In this document: positions 26,710 to 35,268 of the stretch, in pieces
How positions within the stretch are numbered: the stretch's first letter is position 1
Layout: every line of letters starts with the position of its first letter
Position numbers and translations under genes: made by a program
Source: CAZLFA01 sp964558665
GTDB taxonomy: Bacteria > Desulfobacterota > Syntrophia > Syntrophales > PHBD01
Assembly: GCA_964558665.1 (NCBI GenBank)
Contig: CAZLFA010000036.1
Coordinates: 1 to 39,574 of the forward strand
Direction: 5' to 3'
Length of the DNA stretch: 39,574 bases
Notes under the pieces: generated by a model
Seen by the model: the letters and a program-made list of their open reading frames with translations, nothing else
What the model was told of the DNA's origin: nothing
The model's database searches: none

Positions 26710-28908
26710 ATGGAAATCTTGAGTATGCAAACTCTGCATGGGCCGAACGTATGGGCCAAAGTCCCGATGATCGAGGCGCGCATTGCTTTCGGCCCGGGAC
26801 CATATCCGGAGCCCGATGCTCTCGCTGCCTTCGGCCATCGGCTGACCAGCCGGCTTCCGGGCCTGGTGATGCAGCGGACGACGCACGGTTCCGATGACAA
26901 CGGCGAATCGCCATGCCGTCTGCTGGCTGAGACCATGCTGGATGTATCGCTGCACCTGCACTTCCTGTCCATTGAACTGGCCGAAACACTATCGAATATA
27001 ACGCTGCCGTCGCAAATCCAAATCCGTGAGCCGCTCAGCCTTGCGGTGGTGAGCAGCTTCGAATCACCCGGCATTTGCCGGGCAGCCGTCGCATATGACG
27101 AAGAACTGCTGGGGCAGGCCTGCCTGGAGTCTGCCTGCCGATTCTGCAGGGCAGTCCTTACGGAAGCGGACTTCGACGCACAGTCCGAATTGCACCGGCT
27201 TGCCGTTCTCGCCGAGGATGTTTGTCTTGGAAATGTCAGCGCCGCCCTCGTGGCCGCGGCTCGCGTCCGCGGGATTCCGTTTCGCAGGCTGGACCGGGAA
27301 AGCCTGATACAACTGGGCTGGGGCGCGCGGCAGCAGCGGCTCCGGAAGGCAGTCACCAGCCGGACCGGCAAGATTGCCGATTGGATTTCGTGCAATAAGC
27401 AGTTTACGAAACACATGCTCAGCGAACTGGGCATCCCCGTGCCGGCGGGACGAATGGCTGCGGACGCCGAAGACGCATGGCAAGCGGCATGCGAGATCGG
27501 GCTTCCGGTCGCCGTCAAGCCGGTGGACTCGGACAACACCTACGGCGTCAGCCTCAGGCTGAGTACACGCCGGCAGGTACTGGATGCTTATGCCGCGGCC
27601 CGTGAGTTTGGAGAACGGGTGATCGTCGAGCAGTTTGTCCCCGGCGAGCAGTATCGCATTCTGGTGGTTGGAGAGCGGGTTGTTGCGGCCAACCGGCGGG
27701 AACCGCCCAGGGTAATCGGAGACGGGCGGCAGAGCATAAACGATCTGATTGCATCAGCCAACCTCGATCCCCGTCGGGGCGATGACAATGACGATCATCC
27801 GTGGTGGTTCATTAAGTGCGACGATGACACGCTGCAACTGCTCGCGGAGCAGGGATTCGACCTGGATTCCGTTCCTCCGTCCGGCCTGGAAGTTGTCCTT
27901 GGCCGACTTGGCCACGTCACGGCCGGTGCCCTTGTTGTTGACGTTACCGAGTCCGTACACCCGCAGGTTGCCGAGCAGTGCATCAGTGCGGTGCGATTGC
28001 TCGGTCTGGACATAGCCGGTCTGGATGTGATCGCACGGGATATAAGCCGGCCTCTCGAGGATCAGGGCGGTGTGATCATCGAAGTCAACTCCGAACCGTG
28101 GCTCGTTTTCCATCTTCTGCCTCCGTATTGTGTGCCGCCGCGACCCGTGTGCGAGGCAATAATCGAATCGCTGTTCCCGGACGGACGGACCGGCCGCATT
28201 CCTTTGGCCGCAATCACCGGCTCAGGCGACAATGAGGCCTGCGGCAGATGGCTTGCGCATCTGCTGCGTGAAAGAGGCCTGCGAATAGGGCTGGCCTCGT
28301 CCACGGGGCTCTACCTGAACGAGCGCCGGTTAAAAGGCGGAGATCAGGCAACCCTTGCCGGCAGCCGCGCCCTGCTGCTGAGCCCCGAAGTCGAAACCGC
28401 AGTGCTGGAAAGATCGCTCCGGAGCATCCGTCGGGAAGGTCTGGGGTGGGACCGGTGTGATACAGCCGTTGTGACCGGACGCGCCGCCGATGCTCCATAT
28501 GACAAGAATGCCGACGACGGTCCCGAACCTGCAAAGTCGGCACGGGTCATGATTGAAGCAGCTCTGCCCCACGGAACCGTTGTCATTGACGCCGCCGACC
28601 TGGCGGCCGCGGACCTGGCAGCCTCCTATCCGGACGCCGTGATTCTGGTGTCTGCACTCTCCGATCATCCCCTGTCAGTTGCCGATCCCTTTCCTCAGCG
28701 CCGCTCGGTCTCACTTCGCGGCAGCGACATCGTCCTTCTGGAACGCGGCCGGACAGCACAACTGATTTCACCGGCTCCGCAACACCTGGCGGATGCCAAA
28801 GACCCGGACCGGATGAATGCACTGCTGGCGGCGGTCGCTGCCGCCTGGGCCATGAACGTCCCGGTCGAGACAATCCAGGCTCGGCTCAACATCCCTTTCG
28901 CCGTGTGA
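26710..28908 (+). CDS. Degenerate cyanophycin synthetase paralogue C
   Basis: A 732-residue third paralogue with the same domain order, starting LHGPNVW. The HxxEH position reads ETMLD (74-78). The ATP-grasp loop, GNxGxG in A and B, becomes SDNTYG after K270, though K270 and the EVN metal-site motif remain. Walker A becomes GSGDNEAC (504-511), so the Lys and Thr are Asn 508 and Glu 509, and the TNxxxDHL region is lost. It also stops before the C-terminal Mur lobe. FPDGRTGRIP just before Walker A resembles FPEGETGRIP of A, suggesting descent from an A-type copy. The reading frame is open throughout and GGGAGAAG precedes the ATG, so it looks expressed. It may be a structural or regulatory pseudoenzyme. 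Confidence 0.85.
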   Translation: MEILSMQTLHGPNVWAKVPMIEARIAFGPGPYPEPDALAAFGHRLTSRLPGLVMQRTTHGSDDNGESPCRLLAETMLDVSLHLHFLSIELAETLSNITLPSQIQIREPLSLAVVSSFESPGICRAAVAYDEELLGQACLESACRFCRAVLTEADFDAQSELHRLAVLAEDVCLGNVSAALVAAARVRGIPFRRLDRESLIQLGWGARQQRLRKAVTSRTGKIADWISCNKQFTKHMLSELGIPVPAGRMAADAEDAWQAACEIGLPVAVKPVDSDNTYGVSLRLSTRRQVLDAYAAAREFGERVIVEQFVPGEQYRILVVGERVVAANRREPPRVIGDGRQSINDLIASANLDPRRGDDNDDHPWWFIKCDDDTLQLLAEQGFDLDSVPPSGLEVVLGRLGHVTAGALVVDVTESVHPQVAEQCISAVRLLGLDIAGLDVIARDISRPLEDQGGVIIEVNSEPWLVFHLLPPYCVPPRPVCEAIIESLFPDGRTGRIPLAAITGSGDNEACGRWLAHLLRERGLRIGLASSTGLYLNERRLKGGDQATLAGSRALLLSPEVETAVLERSLRSIRREGLGWDRCDTAVVTGRAADAPYDKNADDGPEPAKSARVMIEAALPHGTVVIDAADLAAADLAASYPDAVILVSALSDHPLSVADPFPQRRSVSLRGSDIVLLERGRTAQLISPAPQHLADAKDPDRMNALLAAVAAAWAMNVPVETIQARLNIPFAV

Positions 28909-29271
28909 CCAGCCCCGGAAGAGAAATCGGCGCCTGCCCTCTGTCTATTTCTTTCATTTGGACGGAGCAAAACTTTCAATCAGCCGATAAAAAACTTGCA
29001 ATCAGCCGCGAGTCCCTGAAATACATTTTCTGAAAAAAGTCTGCATTTCTTACACGCTATTTCGTCTTTCTCCACGTCCTGTCAGCGTTTCCTCCGATTA
29101 TTTTTTTCAACCGAATGTTGACAATTACAACTCGTTATGTAACATGACTTCAGTCATTTTATCCTGCTAATTTGAAAGTAGAAGGATAATAACGATTCCA
29201 TAATGATCCTTCTTACTTCTTGTCTATAATACTTTGAACATCGAAATAAGTGCCTATTTCGGGAGCGCTCC
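28909..29271. other. Intergenic region between cyanophycin operon and hsdR
   Basis: These 363 AT-richer bases hold a pair of 18-base direct repeats at 28969-28986 and 28991-29008 (AAAACTT, T or G, CAATCAGCCG; period 22). They also hold a TTGACA...TAACAT promoter candidate (29118-29145), an overlapping palindrome ATGACT/AGTCAT (29144-29157), and an inverted repeat AGAAGGAT/ATCCTTCT (29180-29187, 29206-29213). A TATAAT at 29225-29230 could be another -10. No strong terminator for the upstream operon is seen. Confidence 0.5.
29118..29157 (+). promoter_or_regulatory. Candidate hsdR promoter with overlapping palindrome
   Basis: TTGACA at 29118-29123 and TAACAT at 29140-29145 have a 16-base spacer. 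The palindrome ATGACT-TC-AGTCAT at 29144-29157 overlaps the -10 box, a position suited to repression. The transcript leader to the TTG start would be about 120 bases. Confidence 0.35.
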
Positions 29272-31608
29272 TTGGACAGGAAAGACAAGAAAAAATTCAG
29301 CGAAACAGACATCTGCGATTTGTTCATTACGCCCGCGATCAAAAATGCCGGTTGGGATCCGGTAAGTCAGATACGGCGCGAGGTAACCCTTTCTCCAGGC
29401 CCCATCGTTGTCCGGGGCAATATGTCTTCACGAAACAAAAAAAAGAAAAAATTCGCCGATTATGTCCTGTCCTGGGAACCCGGAGTCCCGGTCGCCGTTG
29501 TGGAAGCGAAGGACAACAATCACGCGGTCAGCCAGGGAATGCAGCAGGCGCTGGGATACGCGGAGATACTGAACGTGCCGAGCGCCTTCAGCTCCAACGG
29601 CGACGCCTTTGCCTCCCACAACAATATGCCCTCAACAGGGGAGGATATCGAATCGCAATTCCCGCTGGACGCTTTCCCGCCGCCGCCCGACATCTGGCAG
29701 CGCTATAAACTGTATCGCGGCATTGAGGAAAAGTCGGAAAAACTTGTACTGCAGCCCTACCATACGGACAGCACCGGCAAGGAGCCGCGCTATTACCAGG
29801 TCGAGGCCATCAATCGGGTGGTGGAAGCGGTTGCCAAGGGCAGGAACCGGATACTGCTTGTCATGGCTACAGGAACCGGCAAGACCTACACTACCTTTCA
29901 GATCATCTGGCGCCTCTGGAAGGCGGGCGTCGTCAAGAGAATCCTCTTTCTCGTTGACCGCAATTTCCTGGCTGATCAGACGCTGGTCAACGACTTCAAG
30001 CCTTTCGGAAAGGTGATGACCAAAATCAGGAACCGGAAGATCGACCCCGCCTATGAAATCTTCCTGGGGCTTTATCAGGCCATAACGGGGCCGAATGAAG
30101 AAGACAAAATCTTCAAAAGTGTTTCCCCCGGCTTCTTCGACATGATCGTCATCGATGAGTGCCACCGGGGAAGCGTGGCCGACGATTCCGCCTGGCATGA
30201 AATCCTCGACTATTTTTCCGGCGCCATCCAGTTGGGCATGACGGCAACTCCCAGGGAAACAAAATACGCCTCCAACATAAACTACTTCGGCAAGCCCGTT
30301 TACACCTACAGCCTGAAGCAGGGGATTGAAGACGGTTTCCTCGCCCCGTACAAGGTGGTGCGCATTGATATCGACAAGGATATCCTCGGCTGGAGGCCGC
30401 CGCCCGGAACCACCGACGATTTGGGGCAGGAAATAGAAAACCGTGAGTACAATCAAAAAGACATGGACCGTACACTCATCCTGAACCAGCGCACAAAGCT
30501 CGTCGCGAGACGGGTCATGCAGCTCCTCAATGCCACCGACCCCTTCTCCAAGACGATCATCTTCTGTGAAGACATCGACCATGCCGAACGCATGCGCGCC
30601 GCTATTGTCAATACCGCGGGTCAGCTTGCCGTCGACAACCCGAAATACGTCATGCGCATCACCGGCGACAGCACTGAAGGCAAGGCGGAGATAGACAACT
30701 TCATAAATCCAGAAAGCAGGATGCCGGTGATCGCCACGACCTCGGAGCTCCTGACAACCGGCGTTGACGCCAAGACATGCAAGCTGATAGTGCTGGATAA
30801 AACGATCAACTCCATGACGGTCTTCAAGCAGATCATCGGGCGGGGAACCCGCTTCGAAGAAGACTTCAACAAATTCTTTTTCACGATCATGGATTTCAAG
30901 AAAGCAACGGAGCTCTTCCGGGACCCTGACTTCGACGGTGAGCCGGTTGTCATCTACGAGCCCGGAGACGGCGATGATCCCGTTCCTCCCGATCCGGAAG
31001 GCCCGGATGACGATGATGACAACGGCAACGGTACGATAAAATATGTTTTTGACGGCGTCACGGTCCGTATAATTGCCGAGCGCGTTGAATACAACGGCCC
31101 GGACGGCAATCTGATAACCGAATCCTACCGTGATTTCACCCGCAAGAAGATCAAGTCCGAATATGCCTCCCTCGATGAATTCCTCACAAGCTGGAACAGC
31201 GCCGCAAAAAAACAGGCGATCATCGATCTGCTGGAGGAGCACGGCATCATTCTCGAAAACCTTGCAGAACTTGTCGGTAAAGAGTATGGAGACTTCGACC
31301 TGATTTGCCATATTGCATATGACCAGCCACCGCTCACCAGGAAGGAACGGGCGAACAACGTCAAAAAGCGCAACTACTTTACAAAGTACGGCGAGCAGGC
31401 GCGGGCGGTCCTGAACGGGCTTCTCGATAAGTATGCGGACGAAGGCATAAGCTGCATCGAGAATACAAAGGTATTGAGGCTGAAGCCATTTAACGAAATA
31501 GGCACACCTCTGGAGATCATCAACAACGCTTTCGGCGGCAAGGTCAATTATGAAAGAGCCGTCCAGGAGCTGAAGCAGGAATTATTTCATCAGGCGGAAT
31601 CGGCATGA
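29272..31608 (+). CDS. hsdR: Type I restriction enzyme R subunit
   Basis: The 778-residue motor and nuclease subunit of a type I system. The N-terminal nuclease core has D63, E78 and K80 (ADYVL...VVEAK). The SF2 helicase part has Walker A ATGTGKT (about 198-204), the DECH box (about 295-298), motif III MTATP and motif VI QIIGRGTRFEED. An acidic linker (about 565-585, run of Asp) precedes an EcoEI-type C-terminal domain that docks to HsdM. Translation probably starts at TTG 29272, with GGGAG six or seven bases upstream. It overlaps hsdM by four bases. It translocates DNA and cuts unmethylated targets. Confidence 0.95.
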   Translation: MDRKDKKKFSETDICDLFITPAIKNAGWDPVSQIRREVTLSPGPIVVRGNMSSRNKKKKKFADYVLSWEPGVPVAVVEAKDNNHAVSQGMQQALGYAEILNVPSAFSSNGDAFASHNNMPSTGEDIESQFPLDAFPPPPDIWQRYKLYRGIEEKSEKLVLQPYHTDSTGKEPRYYQVEAINRVVEAVAKGRNRILLVMATGTGKTYTTFQIIWRLWKAGVVKRILFLVDRNFLADQTLVNDFKPFGKVMTKIRNRKIDPAYEIFLGLYQAITGPNEEDKIFKSVSPGFFDMIVIDECHRGSVADDSAWHEILDYFSGAIQLGMTATPRETKYASNINYFGKPVYTYSLKQGIEDGFLAPYKVVRIDIDKDILGWRPPPGTTDDLGQEIENREYNQKDMDRTLILNQRTKLVARRVMQLLNATDPFSKTIIFCEDIDHAERMRAAIVNTAGQLAVDNPKYVMRITGDSTEGKAEIDNFINPESRMPVIATTSELLTTGVDAKTCKLIVLDKTINSMTVFKQIIGRGTRFEEDFNKFFFTIMDFKKATELFRDPDFDGEPVVIYEPGDGDDPVPPDPEGPDDDDDNGNGTIKYVFDGVTVRIIAERVEYNGPDGNLITESYRDFTRKKIKSEYASLDEFLTSWNSAAKKQAIIDLLEEHGIILENLAELVGKEYGDFDLICHIAYDQPPLTRKERANNVKKRNYFTKYGEQARAVLNGLLDKYADEGISCIENTKVLRLKPFNEIGTPLEIINNAFGGKVNYERAVQELKQELFHQAESA

Positions 31609-33071
31609 GCAATGTTTCAGGAATAGTAAAATCCATTCAGGACATCATGCGCAAGGACGTCGGCGTCGACGGCGACGCCCAGCGCATCAGCCAGATGGTA
31701 TGGATGTTTTTTCTCAAAATTTTGGACGACCGTGAAGAAGAGCTGGAATGCACTGAAGACGGCTACAAATCTCCGCTGCCGGAGCATATGCGCTGGCGCT
31801 CCTGGGCAAAAAATACGGAAGGCATGACCGGCGAGGAGCTGGCTGCTTTTGTAAATCTTCAACTGTTCCCCACCTTCAAAGACAAGCTCAATATCCAGGG
31901 GCCAAACGGCAAGCGGGCGATGGTCGTGCGCGACATATTTGAAGACGCCTACAACTACATGAAGTCGGGAACCCTGCTGCGCCAGGTCATCAACAAAATA
32001 TGCGAGATCGATTTCAATACAAAGAACGACCGCCACACCTTCGGCAATATCTACGAACAGATTCTCAAAGACCTGCAAAGCGCCGGCAATGCCGGTGAGT
32101 TTTACACGCCCCGTGCCGTGACAAAGTTCATCGTTGACCGGGTCAATCCCCGACTGCGTGAAAGCGTGTTCGATCCGGCGTGCGGCACCGGCGGCTTCCT
32201 CACCAATATCATCGATCACAAGCGGGCAAGGTTCGTCAATTCTCCGGACGACGAGGAAATCCTCCAGGCGTCCATCCATGGCGTGGATAAAAAAACACTG
32301 CCCTATATGCTCTGTGTGACCAACATGATTCTGCACGGCATCGACACGCCGACCAACATCAGACATGACAACACCCTGAGACGACCTCTGCGTGATTACA
32401 CAAACAAGGACCGGGTCAACGTCATCGTGACAAATCCCCCCTTCGGCGGCATGGAGGAGGACGGGATTGAAAACGGCTTCCCCGCCTTATTTCGCACGAG
32501 GGAAACGGCCGATCTCTTTGTGATGCTGATTATCACTCTGCTCAAAGAGCAGGGACGCGCCGCCGTCGTTCTGCCTGACGGGTTTTTCTTTGGCGAGGGC
32601 ATGAAAACCCGTCTGAAGGAAAAGCTGCTTACCGAGTGCAACCTCCACACGATTGTGCGCCTGCCCAACGGCGTCTTTAATCCGTACACGGGAATAAAGA
32701 CAAACCTGCTTTTCTTCACCAAGGGACAACCGACGGAGCATATCTGGTATTACGAGCATCCCTATCCTGAAGGAGTAAAAAGCTACAATAAGACCAAGCC
32801 CATCCGCTTTGAAGAGTTCCAGACCGAAATCGACTGGTGGGGAGACGAAGCAGACGGCTTTGCCGCAAGGACAGAGACAGAGCAGGCATGGAAAGTCACC
32901 ATTGAAGAGATCAAGGCCCGCAACTACAACCTGGACATAAAGAATCCCCACATCGCCGAGCAGGTAAGCCATGATCCCGATAAACTGCTGAAGAAATATG
33001 CCGAGCAGCAGCAGGAAATACAAAAACTGCGTGAGCAGTTAAAAAAGTATTTTGTCGGAAACCCCCAATAA
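31605..33071 (+). CDS. hsdM: Type I DNA methyltransferase M subunit
   Basis: A 488-residue N6-adenine methyltransferase. The N-terminal helical domain (about 1-150) precedes the SAM-binding motif I FDPACGTGGF (about 187-196) and catalytic motif IV NPPF (about 277-280). A C-terminal coiled segment (EQQQEIQKLREQLKKYF) probably contacts HsdS. The ATGA overlap with hsdR implies coupled translation; hsdS follows after 18 bases. It protects host sites and is needed in the restriction complex. Confidence 0.96.
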   Translation: MSNVSGIVKSIQDIMRKDVGVDGDAQRISQMVWMFFLKILDDREEELECTEDGYKSPLPEHMRWRSWAKNTEGMTGEELAAFVNLQLFPTFKDKLNIQGPNGKRAMVVRDIFEDAYNYMKSGTLLRQVINKICEIDFNTKNDRHTFGNIYEQILKDLQSAGNAGEFYTPRAVTKFIVDRVNPRLRESVFDPACGTGGFLTNIIDHKRARFVNSPDDEEILQASIHGVDKKTLPYMLCVTNMILHGIDTPTNIRHDNTLRRPLRDYTNKDRVNVIVTNPPFGGMEEDGIENGFPALFRTRETADLFVMLIITLLKEQGRAAVVLPDGFFFGEGMKTRLKEKLLTECNLHTIVRLPNGVFNPYTGIKTNLLFFTKGQPTEHIWYYEHPYPEGVKSYNKTKPIRFEEFQTEIDWWGDEADGFAARTETEQAWKVTIEEIKARNYNLDIKNPHIAEQVSHDPDKLLKKYAEQQQEIQKLREQLKKYFVGNPQ

Positions 33072-33089
33072 CGGAAAATCAGCCGCTAA

Positions 33090-34823
33090 ATGACAAACAT
33101 TATTTCTGAACATATCGATGTCTGGATGTCCGCGCAAACCCCAAAGAGCAGCGGCCGCGGCAATGGCTCTGCTTACGGCATCAAGAAACTGCGCGAGCTG
33201 ATTTTGGAACTGGCCGTGCGTGGCAAGCTTGTCCCCCAAGACCCCAACAGTGAACCTGCGAGTATCCTGCTCGAAAAGATAGCAAAAGAAAAAGCACGTC
33301 TGATCAAAGAAGGAAAAATTAAAAAAGAAAAATCTCTGCCTGAAATCACTGATGGCGAAAAACCATTTGATTTGCCTCTAGGTTGGGAATGGACGCGACT
33401 AGGAAATTTATCTGCAAATATCCACTACGGATATACCGCCTCAGCAGACCACGGTAACGCTGGCATAAGATTACTTCGCATTACTGATATTCAAAATGAT
33501 TCTGTGAATTGGGAAACCGTACCCGGCTGTGAAATTGAAGAAAATAAAGCCAGCGACTATCGTTTAGAAAATGGCGACATTTTAATTGCTCGAACTGGTG
33601 GTACTATTGGCAAATCATACTTGGTCGAAAATATAAATATCAAAGCGGTTTTTGCATCGTATCTTATTCGAGTTAAACGAATTGAAAGTATGTACACGAC
33701 ATTTATTAAGACATATCTTGGCAGTCAACTTTACTGGCGGCAATTATATGAAAACTCAATGGGAACAGGTCAACCAAATGTAAATGCCACAGCATTAAAA
33801 CGTTTATTGTTCCCAATGCCACCATTAGTTGAACAGAACCGCATTGTCGCCAAGGTCGATGAATTGATGGCTCTCTGTGATCAACTGGAACAGCAGCAAA
33901 ATGAAAACAGCAATATTCATCAAGCACTTGTAGAAACACTGCTCGGCACACTCACCGAAACTGCAAATCATAGCGAACTTGAATCAGCATGGCAGCATAT
34001 CACTGAAAACTTTGACACCCTTCTCACAACAGAAGAGAGTATAGACCTGCTCAAGAAGACCATCCTGCAGCTCGCTGTCATGGGCAAACTCGTCCCCCAG
34101 GACCCGAAAGATGAACCTGCCAAAATACTATTGGAAAAAATCGCAAAAGAAAAAGCACGCCTGATCAAAGAAGGAAAAATCAAAAAAGATAAACCTCTGC
34201 CGGAAATCGCTGATGACGAAAAACCATTTGCACTTCCTCATGGGTGGGAATGGAGTAATTTGACAGGTATGCTCGCATTGGTAACGGATGGTGATCATCA
34301 GCCGCCACCAAAGTCAGATTCTGGTGTTCCTTTTATAGTAATTGGAAACTTAAATTCGGGGAAAATAATTTTTAATAATTGTAAATATGTACCTGAGGAA
34401 TATTATCGGAATTTAGACTGGGGACGTCTGCCCGTTAAGGGTGACATTCTTTACACAGTTACAGGATCGTATGGTATCACAATACTCGTAGATTCTGCAG
34501 AGAGATTCTGTGTTCAAAGACACGTAGCAATTTTCAAATCCACAAACTCTACTCCAAGAAAATATTTATCATTTGTATTGAGATCGGCATATGCTCTTAA
34601 TTATGCCACAAAAATTGCTACAGGTATTGCACAGAAAACTGTTCCATTAGTAGGTTTAAGAAAAATGCCCATTCCAGTAGCTCCGGAAAAAGAACAACAC
34701 CGCATCATCGCTAAAGTCGATGAACTGATGGCTCTCTGCGACACTCTTAAAGCGCGGCTGAACGAAGCCCAAACCACTCAAGTCCAACTAGCCGACGCCA
34801 TCGTCGCCCAGGCTGTCGTGTAA
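33090..34823 (+). CDS. hsdS: Type I specificity subunit with two recognition domains
   Basis: The 577-residue subunit selects the bipartite DNA target. Two target-recognition domains (about 90-250 and 385-555) are each introduced by a near-identical conserved block LVPQDP...ILLEKIAKEKARLIKEGKIKK (about 47-85 and 332-370). Each ends with a dimerisation helix containing RIVAKVDELMALCDQL or RIIAKVDELMALCDTL. The duplicated blocks are about 150 bases long at 33230-33380 and 34085-34235. The recognition domains are clearly AT-richer than hsdR and hsdM, typical of exchanged specificity modules. The target sequence cannot be read from the protein. Confidence 0.94.
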   Translation: MTNIISEHIDVWMSAQTPKSSGRGNGSAYGIKKLRELILELAVRGKLVPQDPNSEPASILLEKIAKEKARLIKEGKIKKEKSLPEITDGEKPFDLPLGWEWTRLGNLSANIHYGYTASADHGNAGIRLLRITDIQNDSVNWETVPGCEIEENKASDYRLENGDILIARTGGTIGKSYLVENINIKAVFASYLIRVKRIESMYTTFIKTYLGSQLYWRQLYENSMGTGQPNVNATALKRLLFPMPPLVEQNRIVAKVDELMALCDQLEQQQNENSNIHQALVETLLGTLTETANHSELESAWQHITENFDTLLTTEESIDLLKKTILQLAVMGKLVPQDPKDEPAKILLEKIAKEKARLIKEGKIKKDKPLPEIADDEKPFALPHGWEWSNLTGMLALVTDGDHQPPPKSDSGVPFIVIGNLNSGKIIFNNCKYVPEEYYRNLDWGRLPVKGDILYTVTGSYGITILVDSAERFCVQRHVAIFKSTNSTPRKYLSFVLRSAYALNYATKIATGIAQKTVPLVGLRKMPIPVAPEKEQHRIIAKVDELMALCDTLKARLNEAQTTQVQLADAIVAQAVV

Positions 34824-34953
34824 GATAAACATGATCGTGCAAGCAATAATAAATTAGCGAATGGAGAAGGTAAACATGTATACAGAGAGGTGGTCGGGGT
34901 TGTTTGGACAGGAAACAGGGATTTATAAGTGGGAAACTGCTCATGGTTCATGA

Positions 34954-35082
34954 TCATGCCGCAGCCTGTTTCTGCGATAGTGTACCGAAGTAAACCATAG
35001 CCGGGGTTTTCCTGTCAAAGTTATTATGCCATCTCTTTTCGTTGTAAAACCTGAAGTAGAGGGCAAGTCCATTCTTGGACAT
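34954..35082 (-). pseudogene. C-terminal remnant of an IS3-family transposase
   Basis: On the minus strand a 42-codon open frame reads ...LALYFRFYNEKRWHNNFDRKTP and then AMVYFGTLSQKQAAA before a stop. YFRFYNEKR, TPAMVYFG is the typical end of an IS3-type integrase core (rve) domain. The catalytic DDE region is missing. The remnant stops within a few bases of repeat copy 1, so the rest may have been lost when that repeat arrived or by later deletion. Confidence 0.75.
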
Positions 35083-35087
35083 AAAGG

Positions 35088-35163
35088 GGGACGGTTCTAT
35101 TTAATTAAACTACTGTTAATATTATGTATTTTGGTAACACTTTTAATTTAATGGAACCGTCCC
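35088..35163 (+). repeat. 76-bp palindromic element, copy 1
   Basis: It runs from GGGACGGTTC to GAACCGTCCC. The outer 22-24 bases of each end are inverted repeats with two mismatches, around an AT-rich middle (TGTTAATATTATG). An extra G and C on either side extend the pairing. It separates the transposase remnant from the flagellin gene. Its middle is most like copy 3. Confidence 0.88.
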
Positions 35164-35268
35164 CTATTTTTCCTACAAGACTCAAGAATATGGGATCGAC
35201 CTCAGGATGTTAGGTGAGAAGGAATGATATTTACAACTAACGAAAATTACCACGCGGTGTTTCGATTT

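Larger units (their letters stand above)
34824..35268. other. Intergenic stretch with transposase remnant and repeat
   Basis: These 445 bases between hsdS and the flagellin gene hold an IS3-type transposase tail (34954-35082) and repeat copy 1 (35088-35163). A tiny reading frame runs from 34876 (ATG after GAGAAGG) to 34953 and encodes about 25 residues (MYTERWSGLFGQ...), with no recognised function. The rest shows nothing further. Confidence 0.5.

Noticed and set aside
28969..29008. Two 18-base direct repeats after the cyanophycin operon as a mobile-element target duplication
   Set aside because: Only four bases separate them, so no element lies between; more likely a small tandem duplication.
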